From Haemaphysalis longicornis (taxonomy: Eukaryota > Arthropoda > Arachnida > Ixodida > Ixodidae): a stretch of DNA of 64,000 nucleotides. Shown one piece after another: positions 45,163 to 57,186 of the stretch (its first letter is position 1; each line of letters opens with the position of its first letter). The translations under genes were made by a program, and so were the position numbers. The notes under the pieces were generated by a model. The model saw nothing but the letters and a program-made list of their open reading frames with translations, ran no database searches and was not told the DNA's origin. The stretch covers positions 121,244,665 through 121,308,664 of the forward strand of contig CM023449.1 of NCBI GenBank assembly GCA_013339765.2, written 5' to 3'.

Positions 45163-45428
45163 GGGGCGAAGCACTTAGGACCTCGCTTTGTCCGGAACTT
45201 GGCGTCCGTATACAGTGTTGCCCATGCTCGAGAAGAATTCGATTGGATTGGATTTGAATTGGACTGGATTAAAATGAATTGGAATTAATTGCACTAAATT
45301 GAAATATATCGGATTGAATTAGATTGGAATTGTATATACTGTACACATGCGTTGTTACTCAATTACATGCGCGAGTGGGCAATACCACGGGCTATTTACG
45401 GTAAGAACGATCCCCAGTGCTTCGCCCC
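45163..45428. repeat. MITE-like element with 13 bp terminal inverted repeats
   Basis: GGGGCGAAGCACT at 45,163-45,175 and its exact reverse complement at 45,416-45,428 bound 266 bases. The interior has a degenerate ATTGGA-type simple repeat (45,239-45,335). No clear target duplication was found. The left end (CTTAGGACCTCG..TTGTCCG) resembles 3,913-3,934. Confidence 0.55.
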
Positions 45429-46649
45429 CTCGTCATGATTAACTTCGTGGAGAAGCGTGAATTTTCTTTCCTCCTTAATTTTGTGCTTAGCTGTGAGGTG
45501 CGAAGCAGGAACCAAACGTTTTAGAGCTAAAGATTTCTTGTCACATCAACCGCAGTATCTTCCTTCGACCTCATTTAATGACTCAATTGAAATTTTCCCT
45601 AATGATACAGGACGTAAGCAGGCGTTTTATGAAAGGAAAATGTTACACGAATTATATAATGCAGCTTCCTGGACTGAGCTTGTTGCAAACTCCCAAAGCC
45701 GTATTGCTTCCTCGTGCTAGTCATTTATTGTTTTTATACTGACGCCGTGCCGGCGGCGGTTTGAATTTTCTTGTTCCTCCCAAGGCCAGTTTCAAAAAAA
45801 ACCCAACGTAGCTACTTTGGGGGCAAGGAATGCGAAGTATGAAATTATTGTTCACGATCGAGCGATCCCGCAAAGTACAGAGCATTTCCGTGCATGGGCG
45901 CACAATATTTCATATTTGTTTCCCATTAAGCAGCATCTATTTTAACATGTCGTGCTAGTGCCCGTAATCAAATTTTAAAGATAATATAACCTAACTTTTG
46001 CTTGCGGTGGCAAGTGTACCTTGAAATAAGTAGTGCCGAACATGTTGGCGCATTGCTGGACGACCGCATCTAATATCGCTGTTGAAAGCCGAGGGGAGGG
46101 TAATATTAACAATGGTATTTAGTACGAACTGCTAGCTACGATTGTAGTTCGAATGCTTCCTCACATGTCTAGATTTCCGAATAATTTCGCGGATTTCCCG
46201 GCTAGCAACTGTACTCTTTGAATAAATATTTATATAGACCAGCACCAAAAATAATGCTTGTGCTTTCGTCGGGCGCAAATAATGATTCCACGAACGAAGA
46301 CAACAAAGAGAGCATATAAACCTAAATATGTATAATGAAGTATTGGGCGCTGCCAGAGTTTACTTTTCTGTGGCTGCAAAGAAGATAATTTGGTGTACTT
46401 TTGTATAGATAAGCAAGAATCCGGCCGGAGGCAGCCTAAGTATATGATGTTGATTGTTTATAACTGAACAAAAGGACATTGCATGGACAGAAAGTCAAAT
46501 TTTCTCGTCAGAAACTTTTCGTTTTAGAGATACTCGTTTGCTCTGCTTCTCTACACACACCTTTTCATACACTGCGATCATTTCTTGTCCCGGAATTTTT
46601 TTAATGCAGAGCATTTCTTTGACTCACGATGCACCCGGCGTTGTCGGCG
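45429..46649. other. No gene recognised (1.2 kb)
   Basis: A frame of 87 codons at 45,457-45,720 starts with a hydrophobic, signal-like stretch (NFLSSLILCLAVRCEAGTK), but the remainder has no motif and no evidence of expression. Confidence 0.35.
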
Positions 46650-47045
46650 TGCCTCGGCGTCCGCAACAGCCGTTCCAGGTGCGCCCTCTCCCCCACTCCT
46701 CCTCTCCCGCATCACGCTACCCTCTTCGCTCTCAACAACAGGTCCGCACCCCTCCCCCTACACTATATAAAAAAGTAATACTTACCGGCGCCTGGTTTCG
46801 ATCCCACGACCTTGCGGGCGGAACGCGAGGTACATGGTGCTCTACCCACTGCGCTACAAAGCCTACACAGAATGGAAGGCTACAAACGCGCCTTATATCC
46901 TTGACTCATTCAAACTACGTCAAGAAGCTGCTGATACAACGCATTCACTACCACCAACTCCCCAAACACTAAACGTTAACGCAATACACCCACCCCCTAG
47001 GCGACGCATTTACTCGAGTCCCCCTCACGGGGAGATGGGCCCTTT
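46650..47045. repeat. Interspersed repeat, family B copy 2
   Basis: Minus strand 46,861-46,785 has a tRNA-like head with A box TAGCGCAGTGGGTAGAGC and B box GGGATCGAAACC, then CAGGCGCCGG and a T6 run, as in copy 1. Shared downstream blocks are CATTCAAACTACGTC and a terminal CCCCCTCACGGGGAG hairpin (47,019-47,035). It is followed directly by family A. Confidence 0.65.
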
Positions 47046-47054
47046 TTTATGAGG

Positions 47055-48070
47055 TTCTGGGCTATGTTAGACCACATGCCTTTGGTCTGATGGGCAAAGA
47101 GGTACCTAGACAAACCCTTACTAGCTTAAAAATTGTGCGAGGGCCATGCATCGTCATTGAGTAAGCGCAGCCTCATTTTCGCACAGGTTATCCAAAAAGG
47201 ATAGTTTAAATAGTAGTTTTACATTCACCCTTTTATGGGGTGGATCGATAGGGATATAGCGAAATAAAATTAAATACTAATTCAATACTTGAAGTAAACA
47301 CAAGGTGTCTCCAGTGGTGCCCTATTGTGACCTAAGACGTTTCAACGCTGATTCACAATGCTATACAAAGTTTTTTTTGAAGAAACAGCGTTCAAAAAGA
47401 CACACGTTGCCCTAGCGGTGGATTGATATTTATGTTAAATAAAAAACGTACATTTTGTATAAGGAAAAGAGGGAGAAATAAAATGTGACTGTATAGATAG
47501 AAGCAGCCCACATGTCATAAACCATTCGTTGTTCCAGTTACTTGATCTCTCCTTCGAAGAAATCCAGAGATGGTGGGCTACAGCACTGCGCTCCCGTTGT
47601 ATTAATTGCCACAGCCTCGTAAATATCTCTCGTGCGCTGCCGCCGTAGTGTTTCAATATGGCCACTCTGGAGTGTGCGTCTGCCCGGAGGGATGTTGCGT
47701 AATTACTATGTCCATCGTTGATGTAGCGGTCCGTTTCATCGCATGCCACCTGCCGCATGTATGAGATCCTCGTTTTTGGCTCATGTCCTCTGGCAGTGCG
47801 AGAAATCGCAGTACCTGAACTTCCACTCTTGGTAGACAGGCATATTGCATGTGTGGGATGTGTGCTCATTATACAATTGACACTGCGATGGTTTAAAAAA
47901 TGTCGATTACCTGACAGTAGCACATCACGGTTAATATATCCCTCAACCCATCCTGAAGTGTTAGACTGATCCACAAATAGCGTTTGATCAATATATTTAT
48001 TATGAGTAGGGAGGAAAAATAGCTGCGAGACGGCACACGACACCTCTTAGCGTATGAGGGCTAAACAGGC
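47055..48070. repeat. 1 kb interspersed repeat, family A copy 2
   Basis: Same orientation as 13,500-14,580 and aligned over nearly the full length, with many substitutions and small gaps. The minus strand is open from 48,043 to 47,435 (202 codons) and includes ACDETDRYINDG and LKHYGGSAREIFT, matching copy 1. Whether the frame is real is open: the similarity also covers clearly non-coding parts, and substitutions are not obviously restricted to silent sites. Confidence 0.75.
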
Positions 48071-51000
48071 CCAGGATAAGCGATGGATGCTGTGTCTTTT
48101 TGCCTGACATAAACAGCAACGTAGCGTTTCCGAGGTGCTGTTTGTCGTGACCGATAATATTCTATTTCATGCAGCTATTTTTTCATACAACGCTCTTGCT
48201 TGCGCACCTCCACAGAAAGCTTAAGAATTTTTGACACAAACTGCGGGGGAAGTTGTGCGGTGCACGATGATGCTAGCTTGTATTACCTGATTTGCGGAAG
48301 CAGTAAAGGACGCGCCGTTTCATAACTACAACACTATTCGTTAGTGTGCATGTGTGAGTAAGCATGTATGACTATACATGTAGGGGTGAGGATTAGGCCA
48401 ATCCCGGACATACACCGAAAGCCGGCGAGGACGCGGAAGCTGTCAGCTCCATTTTTAATACACTTTATCCCAAGGGAGGGCAATGAAGACGGGTGTTGCA
48501 ACAGTGCTGCCCGAAAAGGGCCCAACAAGTTCATTTTTTAAATGCAGAGCAAGACACACACATTTTCTCCTAATAATGGTTGTGCTTTACCCACACCCGT
48601 CTCCTGTTTTCGTTTTGGGGTAACTCGCAGTTTATTAAGTGCTTGCTATTAGTTTCGAATTCATAGAATAAAATTTATTTATGCAAGCTCGAAAGCGACA
48701 TGTTACCTGCAAAAATACGGCAAAATTAAGAGAGCGTAATACCGAGCAACGTACCGGCAATCATTTGCCAAGTAAAGTGCGCTCACACCGGTAAGTTATC
48801 GGCACCCAGAAAATACTGATATGTTTAGGCAATAAACAGGAAAGGACATTTTCTAAGCTTCATTTTAAGATTTAATTGAAATTACTGTAAAGAGTTAGGA
48901 GCCCTACTGAAGGTTTGTCGTGGTATGAAACAATGCGACTTCTAATCCAATTTCGCCGTCCACGAAGGGAAATACCGGAGACGAAGACGACTTTTTCAGG
49001 GCTTTGCAGAATCCGTATAATTACGTTTCATCCTATTTGCGAGTACACTCCCGCTAAGAAACTTCTTGCTGGCTCTAGAGGCTGCCGTCGTAGATGTTGA
49101 GAAGTACTGTAAAAAGTACTCACATATAATTTTCTCGACAGATGACTGCTACGGATTATTGCACATTACCCTCATCTTTTCGAATGGTTTCTGCACGTCA
49201 GAAGAACAAGACGGGTTCGACATACTGCCAACAAAAAAAAAGCATGCACGCGTGAGCTCCTTCGGCATGTCTTGGGAAGCTAGTTAGACTAATTGGAAGG
49301 CTAGCCATACACGCTACTACAGAAGCGCTGTGTCAAGAATCTGTTCCTTGCTGATACAGCAGGAACAAGCTTTGGCTCTATCCGTATTTTTTAGTTTTAT
49401 GCCCGTCAGCGCTTCTTCTTGGTGTGCTTATTTGAGAATGTTTACGCACCATGTTCGCCTTCTGTTAAACGCTGACCAGCAAAAGACGAAATCGATTTAA
49501 TGTGATTTTAACCCTGATGAGTCTATATCGGTGCTTAACACGCTTGTTATTGGCACAAAGAACATTGCTATAAGGTTCACGGAGGCTGGGTAGTTCGGTG
49601 ATCAGGATGTGCAGCCTCAATGACACTACTAGTGCTAACGACATGGGATACAGTAAGAGTAAATTCAGAGTTAAGGTCACTGCGATGGTGGCTGTTCTGC
49701 TTCGAAAGACCTGAACTCCTGAAGTCAGTTGTGGATTTAAGCTCCTGCGTATTATTACATTGTTATTGCAAATTGTGTAAAATAACTCACAATACACGAG
49801 CTTGTTCCTTGACCCAATTTACCTTCATTTATGCCGTTGAAACTCTGTGTTGCTTTATAATGCACAGCGATAAAAATATTTGTTACAGTAATTAAGGGCA
49901 CCACGGTTGTAATCTTGAACTCTTTATGGTACTAGCCCAAGACCGACCACAAACAAAAAAAGGATAGTCACGGGACGCGGAATTTGCAGAGTTCTTTGTA
50001 CTAGAAGATTACAGAGAACGTACTCCAGGAAAGCGGGCAAGTATTAGCGCAGAACTTCTACGATAACCGTAGCCTGGGACCTGAGTCTCTTGCACAAGTG
50101 TCTCTTTTCGCATCTGTAGTGAAGTAAAGAAGCCGGAAATAAGTCGTACTCACCGTACCACGAAAAGCCGATCACATTTTTTGACGGCGTTTTGAAGAGC
50201 CGCGCTACGATTTCGCAGAATACAAAACATTTGTTTTAAAACTGTTGGTCAAAAGGCTTGGTACGTCGTAAGGCTCAATTCAAAAAGTTACCTCACGTTA
50301 CACCTCAACGTTAGAAGTTTGCCCTAAAATGATCCTTTCACATCTAACATCGCCTACCACATCCGTTGGTAAAGTACACCATTAAGCAGTGGCTACACTT
50401 CAACTTTTTAAGAGCTGGAAGCAAAGCCTCGGACCTAAACCACTGCATGCCGGGTAGTTGTTCGCTCAAGAAAAGTTATGTGTACCCACATAACAGAAGC
50501 AACCAGAAGTGGCGTATTAAAAATTCCTTTAAAAGCTTCATGTATGCTTGGGAATTCTCCCAGCAATCAAGGAAAAACTAAATAATAACCGAGTGCGCAT
50601 ACAAGCAGGGTGAACCACAAATAATCAGTGCCCGCATTGTAAATTCTCGGCGCGTACTCTGAATACCAAACGGTATTCATAGTCTACACACCTCAAAAGG
50701 TAATACATACATTACACAGCACATATCTGCTTTGGGCTTGCTTGTAGTGTTGTTTGTAGGCATTACTGCCTACATCGCACGATATTCTGTGGTTGGCGCA
50801 GCCGAACCGTCTGAAATTTTGTGAGCGTTTCCCAAATTTTGTTGGGCAGGTAAGCGACAACAGCTCCGACCCTCTCTAGAACTAAACTTCGGAGATTGCT
50901 GCAGTGTTCAAGTGAGATTATGTAGCTTATCTCCTAGCTGAGGACAATGTTCGCCAATAAGGACGTTGCACGTAAAATGCAATACGGATTTTATATTTCA

Positions 51001-52790
51001 CTCTATAAAACTTCTGGAACAAATGTTATTTACACCTGTCTATAGAAGCGCATTCACTAAAAGTTGCTTTTGCCAAACAAAGCTGCTCTGCTTCGCACAA
51101 AAACAAAACGTCGTTCCCCACAACCCCTCCTCAGATGATGCGCATTTTCATATTTCCTGATGTATACGAAAAGAAAGGTTACCTAGGACCTGGAAATATA
51201 TATATACGTAATGGTACTGCTGACAGGTTTGGTTACTCTGTAGTGGTCACCTGTACAGTAGGTAGAGAGGCATCCATTCCTCTCACTACTCATCAACAGC
51301 CTCGTATTTTTTAGTGAGAAGATTTTGAAACAAGGAGTTATTTCTCTCTATCTCACTCCCGACCTTACAGCCCTTATTGTTCACCGTACTCATGCCTGTT
51401 TCACGGCTGTGCGTCATAGTGGGTGGTTTTCAACAGTGACAAGCGGTTCTTCGTTTTTTTAGAATTGAAATTTCTTGTAGAAATCCTCGGAATAATCCGA
51501 GTGAGCATTTCAGGGTCTTCAAAATGACACTAAAAAGAAAAACATGTTGGTCTCAACTGAGACCTTATTTAGCCGAAATGGAAATGCCACATTTCTTGTG
51601 CTCAGCATTTCTTAAGTAAGATAAGTATCGTGGCAAAGTCCGTGTTCGGGAATTCGCCGCGGAGGGATAGGACATCGCCTCAAAAATGCGCAACAATACT
51701 CATCGGGAAGTGTGGACAGCCTAAGTAAAAAGCTCCATCTTGTGTTGTATTGAAGTGTGGGCGAATTAGAATAAAGATTGACGAAATATCATGGCAGGTG
51801 AGCCGGAATGGTCCCTAAAAGATTGTAATGACAACATGGCGGTTTTGGTTGTTTTGCGACATCAGATTTTGAGTCCCGGCCATCCTTTCTTCACAGCAAC
51901 GTGTGTATTACCGAACTGTATGACCTGCCTCCACATGCTACCTCCCGAACAGCTACTTCTTGCTAACGCTAAGTTTGGTAACAATCAATTTATTTCATGT
52001 TGACCAACTTCTAATGCCCAACACACAAAGGAGGAATTTATTAGCAGGCAGCCGTCTTGGACAGGACTTCTCGTAAACGCCGAAGTGTGCCTCGGCGATA
52101 TTCTTTTCTTTGCAGTTTCTGATTGCAGAAAATCTGGTAGAATCCGCTAGAACAAAATGGGACGAGTAGAAAAAAAGACCACTGCGCAAATATTTCTACT
52201 TTAGAACAGCGGATGTAAGTATTTGATTTCGTTCCACACGGGTTGACCCAATCCTAAGTGGTTTAAAAGTGATCTTGTTTTTTAAGTAAAGCGTCATGTC
52301 TTGTGTCAGACAAATGCAAAGTCTGCGGTCTGGTGCACAGCAACCAACGTTCCGCCTGCGTTAGAACAGCGTGACCTTCTTCAGCGAAAGCGACAAAACC
52401 GCTTTGTCCGTACGAGTTATGTACGCTGTTTCCCTTGTACGACATCGATTCCTGTTTGCTGTTTACTCACCGTCTGATGTCAGCGGTTGTGCAGATGAGC
52501 GTGAAAACTGTTCACACCTTTCAAAATGTCCTCTATGTTGTTCCGTGCGTTCAATAAACCATTTTGTCTTGAGTGGATATGTTCTTTCACTGACAACAGC
52601 TTAAGCTTTTTCTTCATGGATGCTGATCCCCTTCATCTGCTTTATGATTCTTCAAACTACGCCGTGTTTGCACGTTGTTATTTTCTTTTTAAAGCAAAAC
52701 TCTTAACCTCTACCCCCCCCCCCCCCCCCAAGCGTTCTTTCGCGACTGTTGGTGTCACCAGAAAACTCCAGCGAACAAATAAAATAATTT
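48071..52790. other. No gene recognised (4.7 kb)
   Basis: AT-rich DNA. Only short ORFs without motifs. A run of 17 C lies at 52,713-52,729. Confidence 0.5.
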
Positions 52791-52792
52791 AC

Positions 52793-52872
52793 TGCACCGC
52801 CAGGAATCTAACCTGGAACTAACAGAGTAACACAGCAAGAGCCCGTTATCTTACCGATTGCGCTATGAGCCC
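52793..52872 (-). repeat. tRNA-like SINE head, family 3 copy 1
   Basis: Minus strand GGGCTCATAGCGCAATCGGT (A-box region) to CCAGGTTAGATTCCTGG (B box with a perfect 5 bp T stem) and GCGGTGCAG. It is similar over its length to 60,722-60,801. The 5' and 3' ends do not pair as an acceptor stem, so it is not a tRNA gene. The same A-box end recurs at about 53,075-53,095. Confidence 0.65.
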
Positions 52873-53074
52873 TTTTTTTTCTGAGTCTGTTCGTATGATT
52901 ATTGAAGTGTGGATGGTTCAGCCCGAGCCTCCGGAATGGTTGCCCGTGTTTGAAACATTAACAAACATGAAACAATTTTAGCCATTACTCTGTTAGTCAA
53001 GTGCTAGCTAGCGTTTTTAAGAGTGTAGTGTTCTGTTTGCGTGTGTCAAAATATGGCAATAAAGAAAAAAATAA

Positions 53075-54592
53075 AAAAAGATTGAGCTACGAGCCCACGC
53101 GGAGACGGGCAAGAAAAGTGGTGCACTCATCAACCACATCTACGGGTTTAAACCCTGCATTCTCGCTGAATGCCACGCGACAGCGAATAAAGGAAGCTCA
53201 CACCAACCCATGGCATCTCACTTCTAGTACCCCAGTGTGATAAAGCCCGTAGCTTCCAGTACACACATAAAAATTCTCACCTCTTTGCGTCCGCGCTCAC
53301 GACAAACTACACCCCAAAGGACACATTAAAATACTCCTCGATGGCCAGGCCATCACTCCAAGCCCAAGCATCAAGATCCTGGGCCTACATCTTCAGACCA
53401 ACACCAAGAGTGACAGATCCTAGCAGCACCTCAAACACACTATCAATAAAATCATACACATGATCAGGCGAGTTGCACCATGAAGCGAGGCCTCAAGGAA
53501 TCTGATTCATTTCGGTTAGTTCAAGCTTTTGTCCTCTTGAGAATCACTTACTTCAACCCCCTGCCTTCTTCAAGGCAAGGAGGACTTAAAATGCTTTATA
53601 TAATAATTAGAAAGCCGGTTGAGCCAGCCATTTGTCTTTCCATGAGTGCGTCCACCGAAAGGTTGCTTAGCACAGGTCTCTACAACACTGTGGAAGAGCG
53701 GTTAGAGGGCCATCTTTCTATCCAGACGCACCGAATGAGCAGTACTGCAGCGGGTCGCAGCATCCTTCTCCAGATTAGGTGGGCAGCACAGTATGCCAAT
53801 CCGCTTGATATACTCCTGGACTTCTGGCGACAAGAAATAAAGATGCTCCCAATGCTTTGAAATATAAATCCCTCACACGACGAGGGTCGCCGGCAAGCAT
53901 GGGCTCAAGCGCTAAACATCAGCCTCGGTAGCATCATGCAGTTATCTACACAGACGCCTCCAAACATTTAGGGCAGCAGTACGCCATCATTGTGGCTACC
54001 TTCAGGACCAACCTTCTTGCGTGTGCCTCACTAGAGACCGAAGAAATGACGGCAGCCGAAAAGGCTGCCATCCCCTTGGCTCTGACTCTAACAGGTTCGT
54101 AAGGTAGTCACCGATTCTAACGAGCCTACCAGACAACCAGTCAGGTTTGGTGTCCCGACCTGCACTGCGCGTGCTAAACACCACTCACGAAATGTTTCCA
54201 TTCAGCTAATCTGGACGCCAGCTCACGCTTCCATGAAGGGTAACGAATACGCCCACCAAGCCTGCACTTTAACCCCAGTCATATGTAGCTGCACGGGGAC
54301 AGTCACCCGCTTGTCTCGTTAAGGCACATAACTCAGCATTATCGCCTTCTAAGACAGACCCTATCTTCGCCTCACCCTTTCCTTTCTATAGAACATCAAA
54401 CTAGCCTACGGCTCATACAATCCGGCTCCTTCCCACTCCCTACGCGTCTTCACCTAATGCACCCGAATCGCTACGATGCTGAATGTAAATTTTGCTCAGA
54501 AGTAGGGACGCTCTGCCACATAATCGGGGTGTGCGACTTTAGCCCTGAGCACCCTCCTCTCTTTCCATGAACTACCGCACATCGAGTAAATG
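53075..54592 (+). pseudogene. LINE ORF2 fragment (RT end, RNase H), left copy part 1
   Basis: Plus strand, many stops and frameshifts. Recognisable pieces are HPKGHIKILLDGQAITPSPS, GLKESDSFRLVQAFVL (from 53,483), SASTERLLSTGLYNTVEE, the RNase H start VIYTDASKH at about 53,940, QLIWTPAHASMKGNEYAHQ at about 54,205, and DAECKFCSEVGTL at about 54,475. The right-hand copy (60,720-58,931, opposite strand) shares the same order. 5'-truncated and inactive. It stops abruptly near 54,592, and the continuation of the same LINE reappears at about 57,187. Confidence 0.82.
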
Positions 54593-55490
54593 GAGCTTTC
54601 AATAGCTCCCCGGTACCACCGTAGTACAACCGGTTATACCCAATTGCAACAGTACAAAAATAGGGCCAACCGGCAAAGAGAATTTTGTCCACCCGAAGGT
54701 GGAGAGAAATTAACGGGAAAAAGCTTTCTTGCGACCCACCGCCAGGGGGACGAGCCCGGGGGGACCCCTCTTGTCCACCCCTAGGAAAAAGCCGGATAGG
54801 GTGGGTTGCTGGGAACGGGAACTTGGACATCGGGATGGGTTATGGGAAGAAGGGTGGGAATGAGGGAAGCAATTTTGCTCCAATCCTTTTGTCTGACTCT
54901 CTTCCAAGACTGATTGCTCAGCGAGGGCATCAGACAGTGCCAATTGCCAAATATGCGGTCCCTGCCACGGGTTACCGCTCACCCATAGGGTCCGATAACT
55001 GGGCCCCAACTGTCGGAGACAGGAAGTACCCTATGTGGTGGCGACGAACGGGCCCCCTCCCGACCCCCAGCTCAGCGGCCGATGCGTACTAACGTCCTTG
55101 ACCGACGGCCCCGCACCAGGTACTCACGGATCACCAGTGAAGCTTTCCACTATACACGGGTACTTGCAACACCTGCTTTTCACGGTCTTCGGACACCGGA
55201 AGTTTGCGAACGTTAACTGAAATCCACGCTCGCCAGGCTCCCACGGGAGCGGTTATGAGAGCCATGTACTTATGTCCTCCTCTGTGCCTACTCTTTCGCT
55301 CAATGGAACAAGAGTCTTTTGGCATTGCCGCGGGGTTGCCGCGGCTCTCGGCAGAGGAGATCGGTCCTGGCCTACTAGCCGTTACTAAGCCAGGAGAGTT
55401 TCCCCGGTCGGTGTACTAACCTCACCTTTCCCCGTTTTCCCCGTGCGGGACACCAAGTAGCTCGTGAAAGTACAGTCGCCAGCAAAAGTT

Positions 55491-55741
55491 TGCGGGATGT
55501 GCAGCGCGTGGCGGAGCGGCGCAAAACTGCATTGCTGCGCCATCTGCAGCCAGCAAGCGCCGGGTCGAGGGTCAAGGAACTGGCGTGTCAGGCGTGCTTT
55601 GCGTATGCCTGTCCTTTATTTGTTACCGGGCATCTCTGATCACTCGCTTGCCCGCTTGCCCGTGACATGCTTTCGATATTTGCGGTAGCCGCGGTGGCGC
55701 CGCGTGACCATCGCCGTCGTTGTGCTATCACTGGTGCTACA
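55491..55741 (-). repeat. LTR-like sequence, copy A
   Basis: Minus strand begins TGTAGCACCAGTGATAGCA and ends CATCCCGCA, with AATAAA inside (plus-strand TTTATT at 55,615-55,620). Nine bases further is TGGCGACTG (from 55,481), like a tRNA primer-binding site. It matches copy B in inverse orientation over the whole length and about 50 bases upstream. Confidence 0.5.
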
Positions 55742-56107
55742 AAATATACGCAGCCCGCGACCGCCGTTTTCGCGGCGCGCAACGTTGAATAAATCTTAGG
55801 CTATGTTCAGACTATCGACGCAAAAGCCGTATCGTGATCCATGGACGTAAAAAGACGGCATGTCACGCTGTTCGGTGGATTGAGACATGAAATGACGTCT
55901 TTCGTTATAGTTAGTTACGACAGTTGCGGACAGTCTCAGCCCGGCTTTATCTTTCAAGAGGCAGCTGTGGTGGTTGAATAGGAAATACTTTTATTTTATT
56001 TTTAACCTAAGCACCAATAAACTGTCAGCTGACCCACAATTGCCGTTGTAGTCGTCTCAGGGGCCAATTATCACAAAATTTTTTGGGGGGCAGTTCCAAC
56101 AAAACAA

Positions 56108-56301
56108 TTGATTAATTGATTGTAGGGTTTAACACGCCGACGCAACGCAGGCGATGAGGCGCGCCGTAGTGGAGGGCTCCTGATTAATTTTGACCACCTG
56201 GGGATCTTTAACGGGCGCCGAAATATCGTACACACGGGCGTTTTTGCTTTTCGCCTCCATCAGAAAAGCGGCCGCCGCGGCCGGGAATCGAACCCGCGAC
56301 C
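56108..56301 (-). mobile_element. tRNA-derived SINE (Ruka-like), copy 4, 5'-truncated, with 13 bp target duplication
   Basis: TCCAACAAAACAA occurs exactly at 56,095-56,107 and 56,302-56,314. The minus-strand element starts inside the head at GGTCGCGGGTTCGATTCC, so the A box is missing but the B box and the full body are present. This is a classic 5' truncation and it could not be transcribed from its own promoter. Confidence 0.95.
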
Positions 56302-56312
56302 TCCAACAAAAC

Positions 56313-56394
56313 AAGAGTTACAGCCATTTTCTGTAACTGTACCTCCTCCTTAAAAGAGTTACAGCCATTTTCTGTAACTGTACCTCCTCCTTAG
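56313..56394. repeat. Tandem duplication, 2 x 41 bp
   Basis: Units 56,313-56,353 and 56,354-56,394 (AAGAGTTACAGCCATTTTCT...) are identical over 40 of 41 positions. The first unit starts in the last bases of the SINE target duplication. Confidence 0.92.
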
Positions 56395-56872
56395 TCTGTC
56401 ATGTATTGAATGCCGCATCGTTTACTGCTTCCCTAAAAACTAATTATGGCAAGTAAATGTGATTCGGCGTAATGCTAACGGTCGTCCTCGCGGCCAATTC
56501 CAGTATGATGTTTACATGAGACCTACATTACATCTTGAAGGGCAGAGGTGCGCTGCCTGACACGAAAGTTTGAACAGGGTGAATAACACTTCACTTCAAG
56601 ATGTTAAAACACCAACTAGCCCACTCCCAAGACTAGCTGAACCTACATTACATTGAGAGCTAGATCTTTCCACAGAAAGTTTTCTTTGCCGCAAGAATAA
56701 ATTTGGCGACGCGACTTTTTTCTAAGCACCACATCGAGGTACGCAGTTTCCAACAGGTAGCCTTTATTAGCTCCTGTAAAATAAATTTAGTCGTGGACCA
56801 TTACATCACTTGGAAGATAAGATATATTGAATGCTGCGCGCCGCGCAAACGGCGGCCGCGGGCTGCGTATTT

Positions 56873-57115
56873 TGTAGCACCAGTGATAGCAGAACGACAG
56901 CTATGTTCACGCGGCGCCACCGCGGCTGCAGCGAACATCGAGAGCATGTCACGGGCAAGCGAGTGAACACAGATGCCCGGTAACAAATAAAGGACAGGCA
57001 TGCGCAAAGCGCGCCTAGCCCGCCAGTTCCTTGAGCCTCGACCCGGCGGTCGCTGGCTGCAGATGGCGCAGCAATGCAGTTTTGGGCCGCTCGGCCACGC
57101 GCCGCACATCCCGCA
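56873..57115 (+). repeat. LTR-like sequence, copy B
   Basis: Plus strand TGTAGCACCAGTGATAGCAG to CATCCCGCA, AATAAA at 56,986-56,991, then TGGCGACTG from 57,125. Inverse of copy A with roughly 85-90% identity by eye. Similarity fades within about 30 bases after the putative primer site. Confidence 0.5.
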
Positions 57116-57186
57116 AACTTTTGCTGGCGACTGCACGTCCCAGTGGCATTTGGGTGACAAGGTTCGCAAGCGCCTCAGCAAGTGCA

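Larger units (their letters stand above)
54593..57186. mobile_element. 2.6 kb insertion splitting a LINE, with two inverted LTR-like sequences
   Basis: LINE sequence ends near 54,592 and resumes near 57,187 at the equivalent position judged by the right-hand LINE copy. The insert contains two inverted LTR-like copies (55,491-55,741 and 56,873-57,115) and a SINE. Left of the first LTR, minus-strand sequence may be an LTR-element leader and gag-like remnant, but I recognise no domain. No target duplication could be defined at the outer edges. Confidence 0.5.

Noticed and set aside
54685..55092. 135-codon plus-strand ORF as a gene
   Set aside because: No domain, overlapping frames on the minus strand of similar length, and it lies within the insert of decayed repeats.
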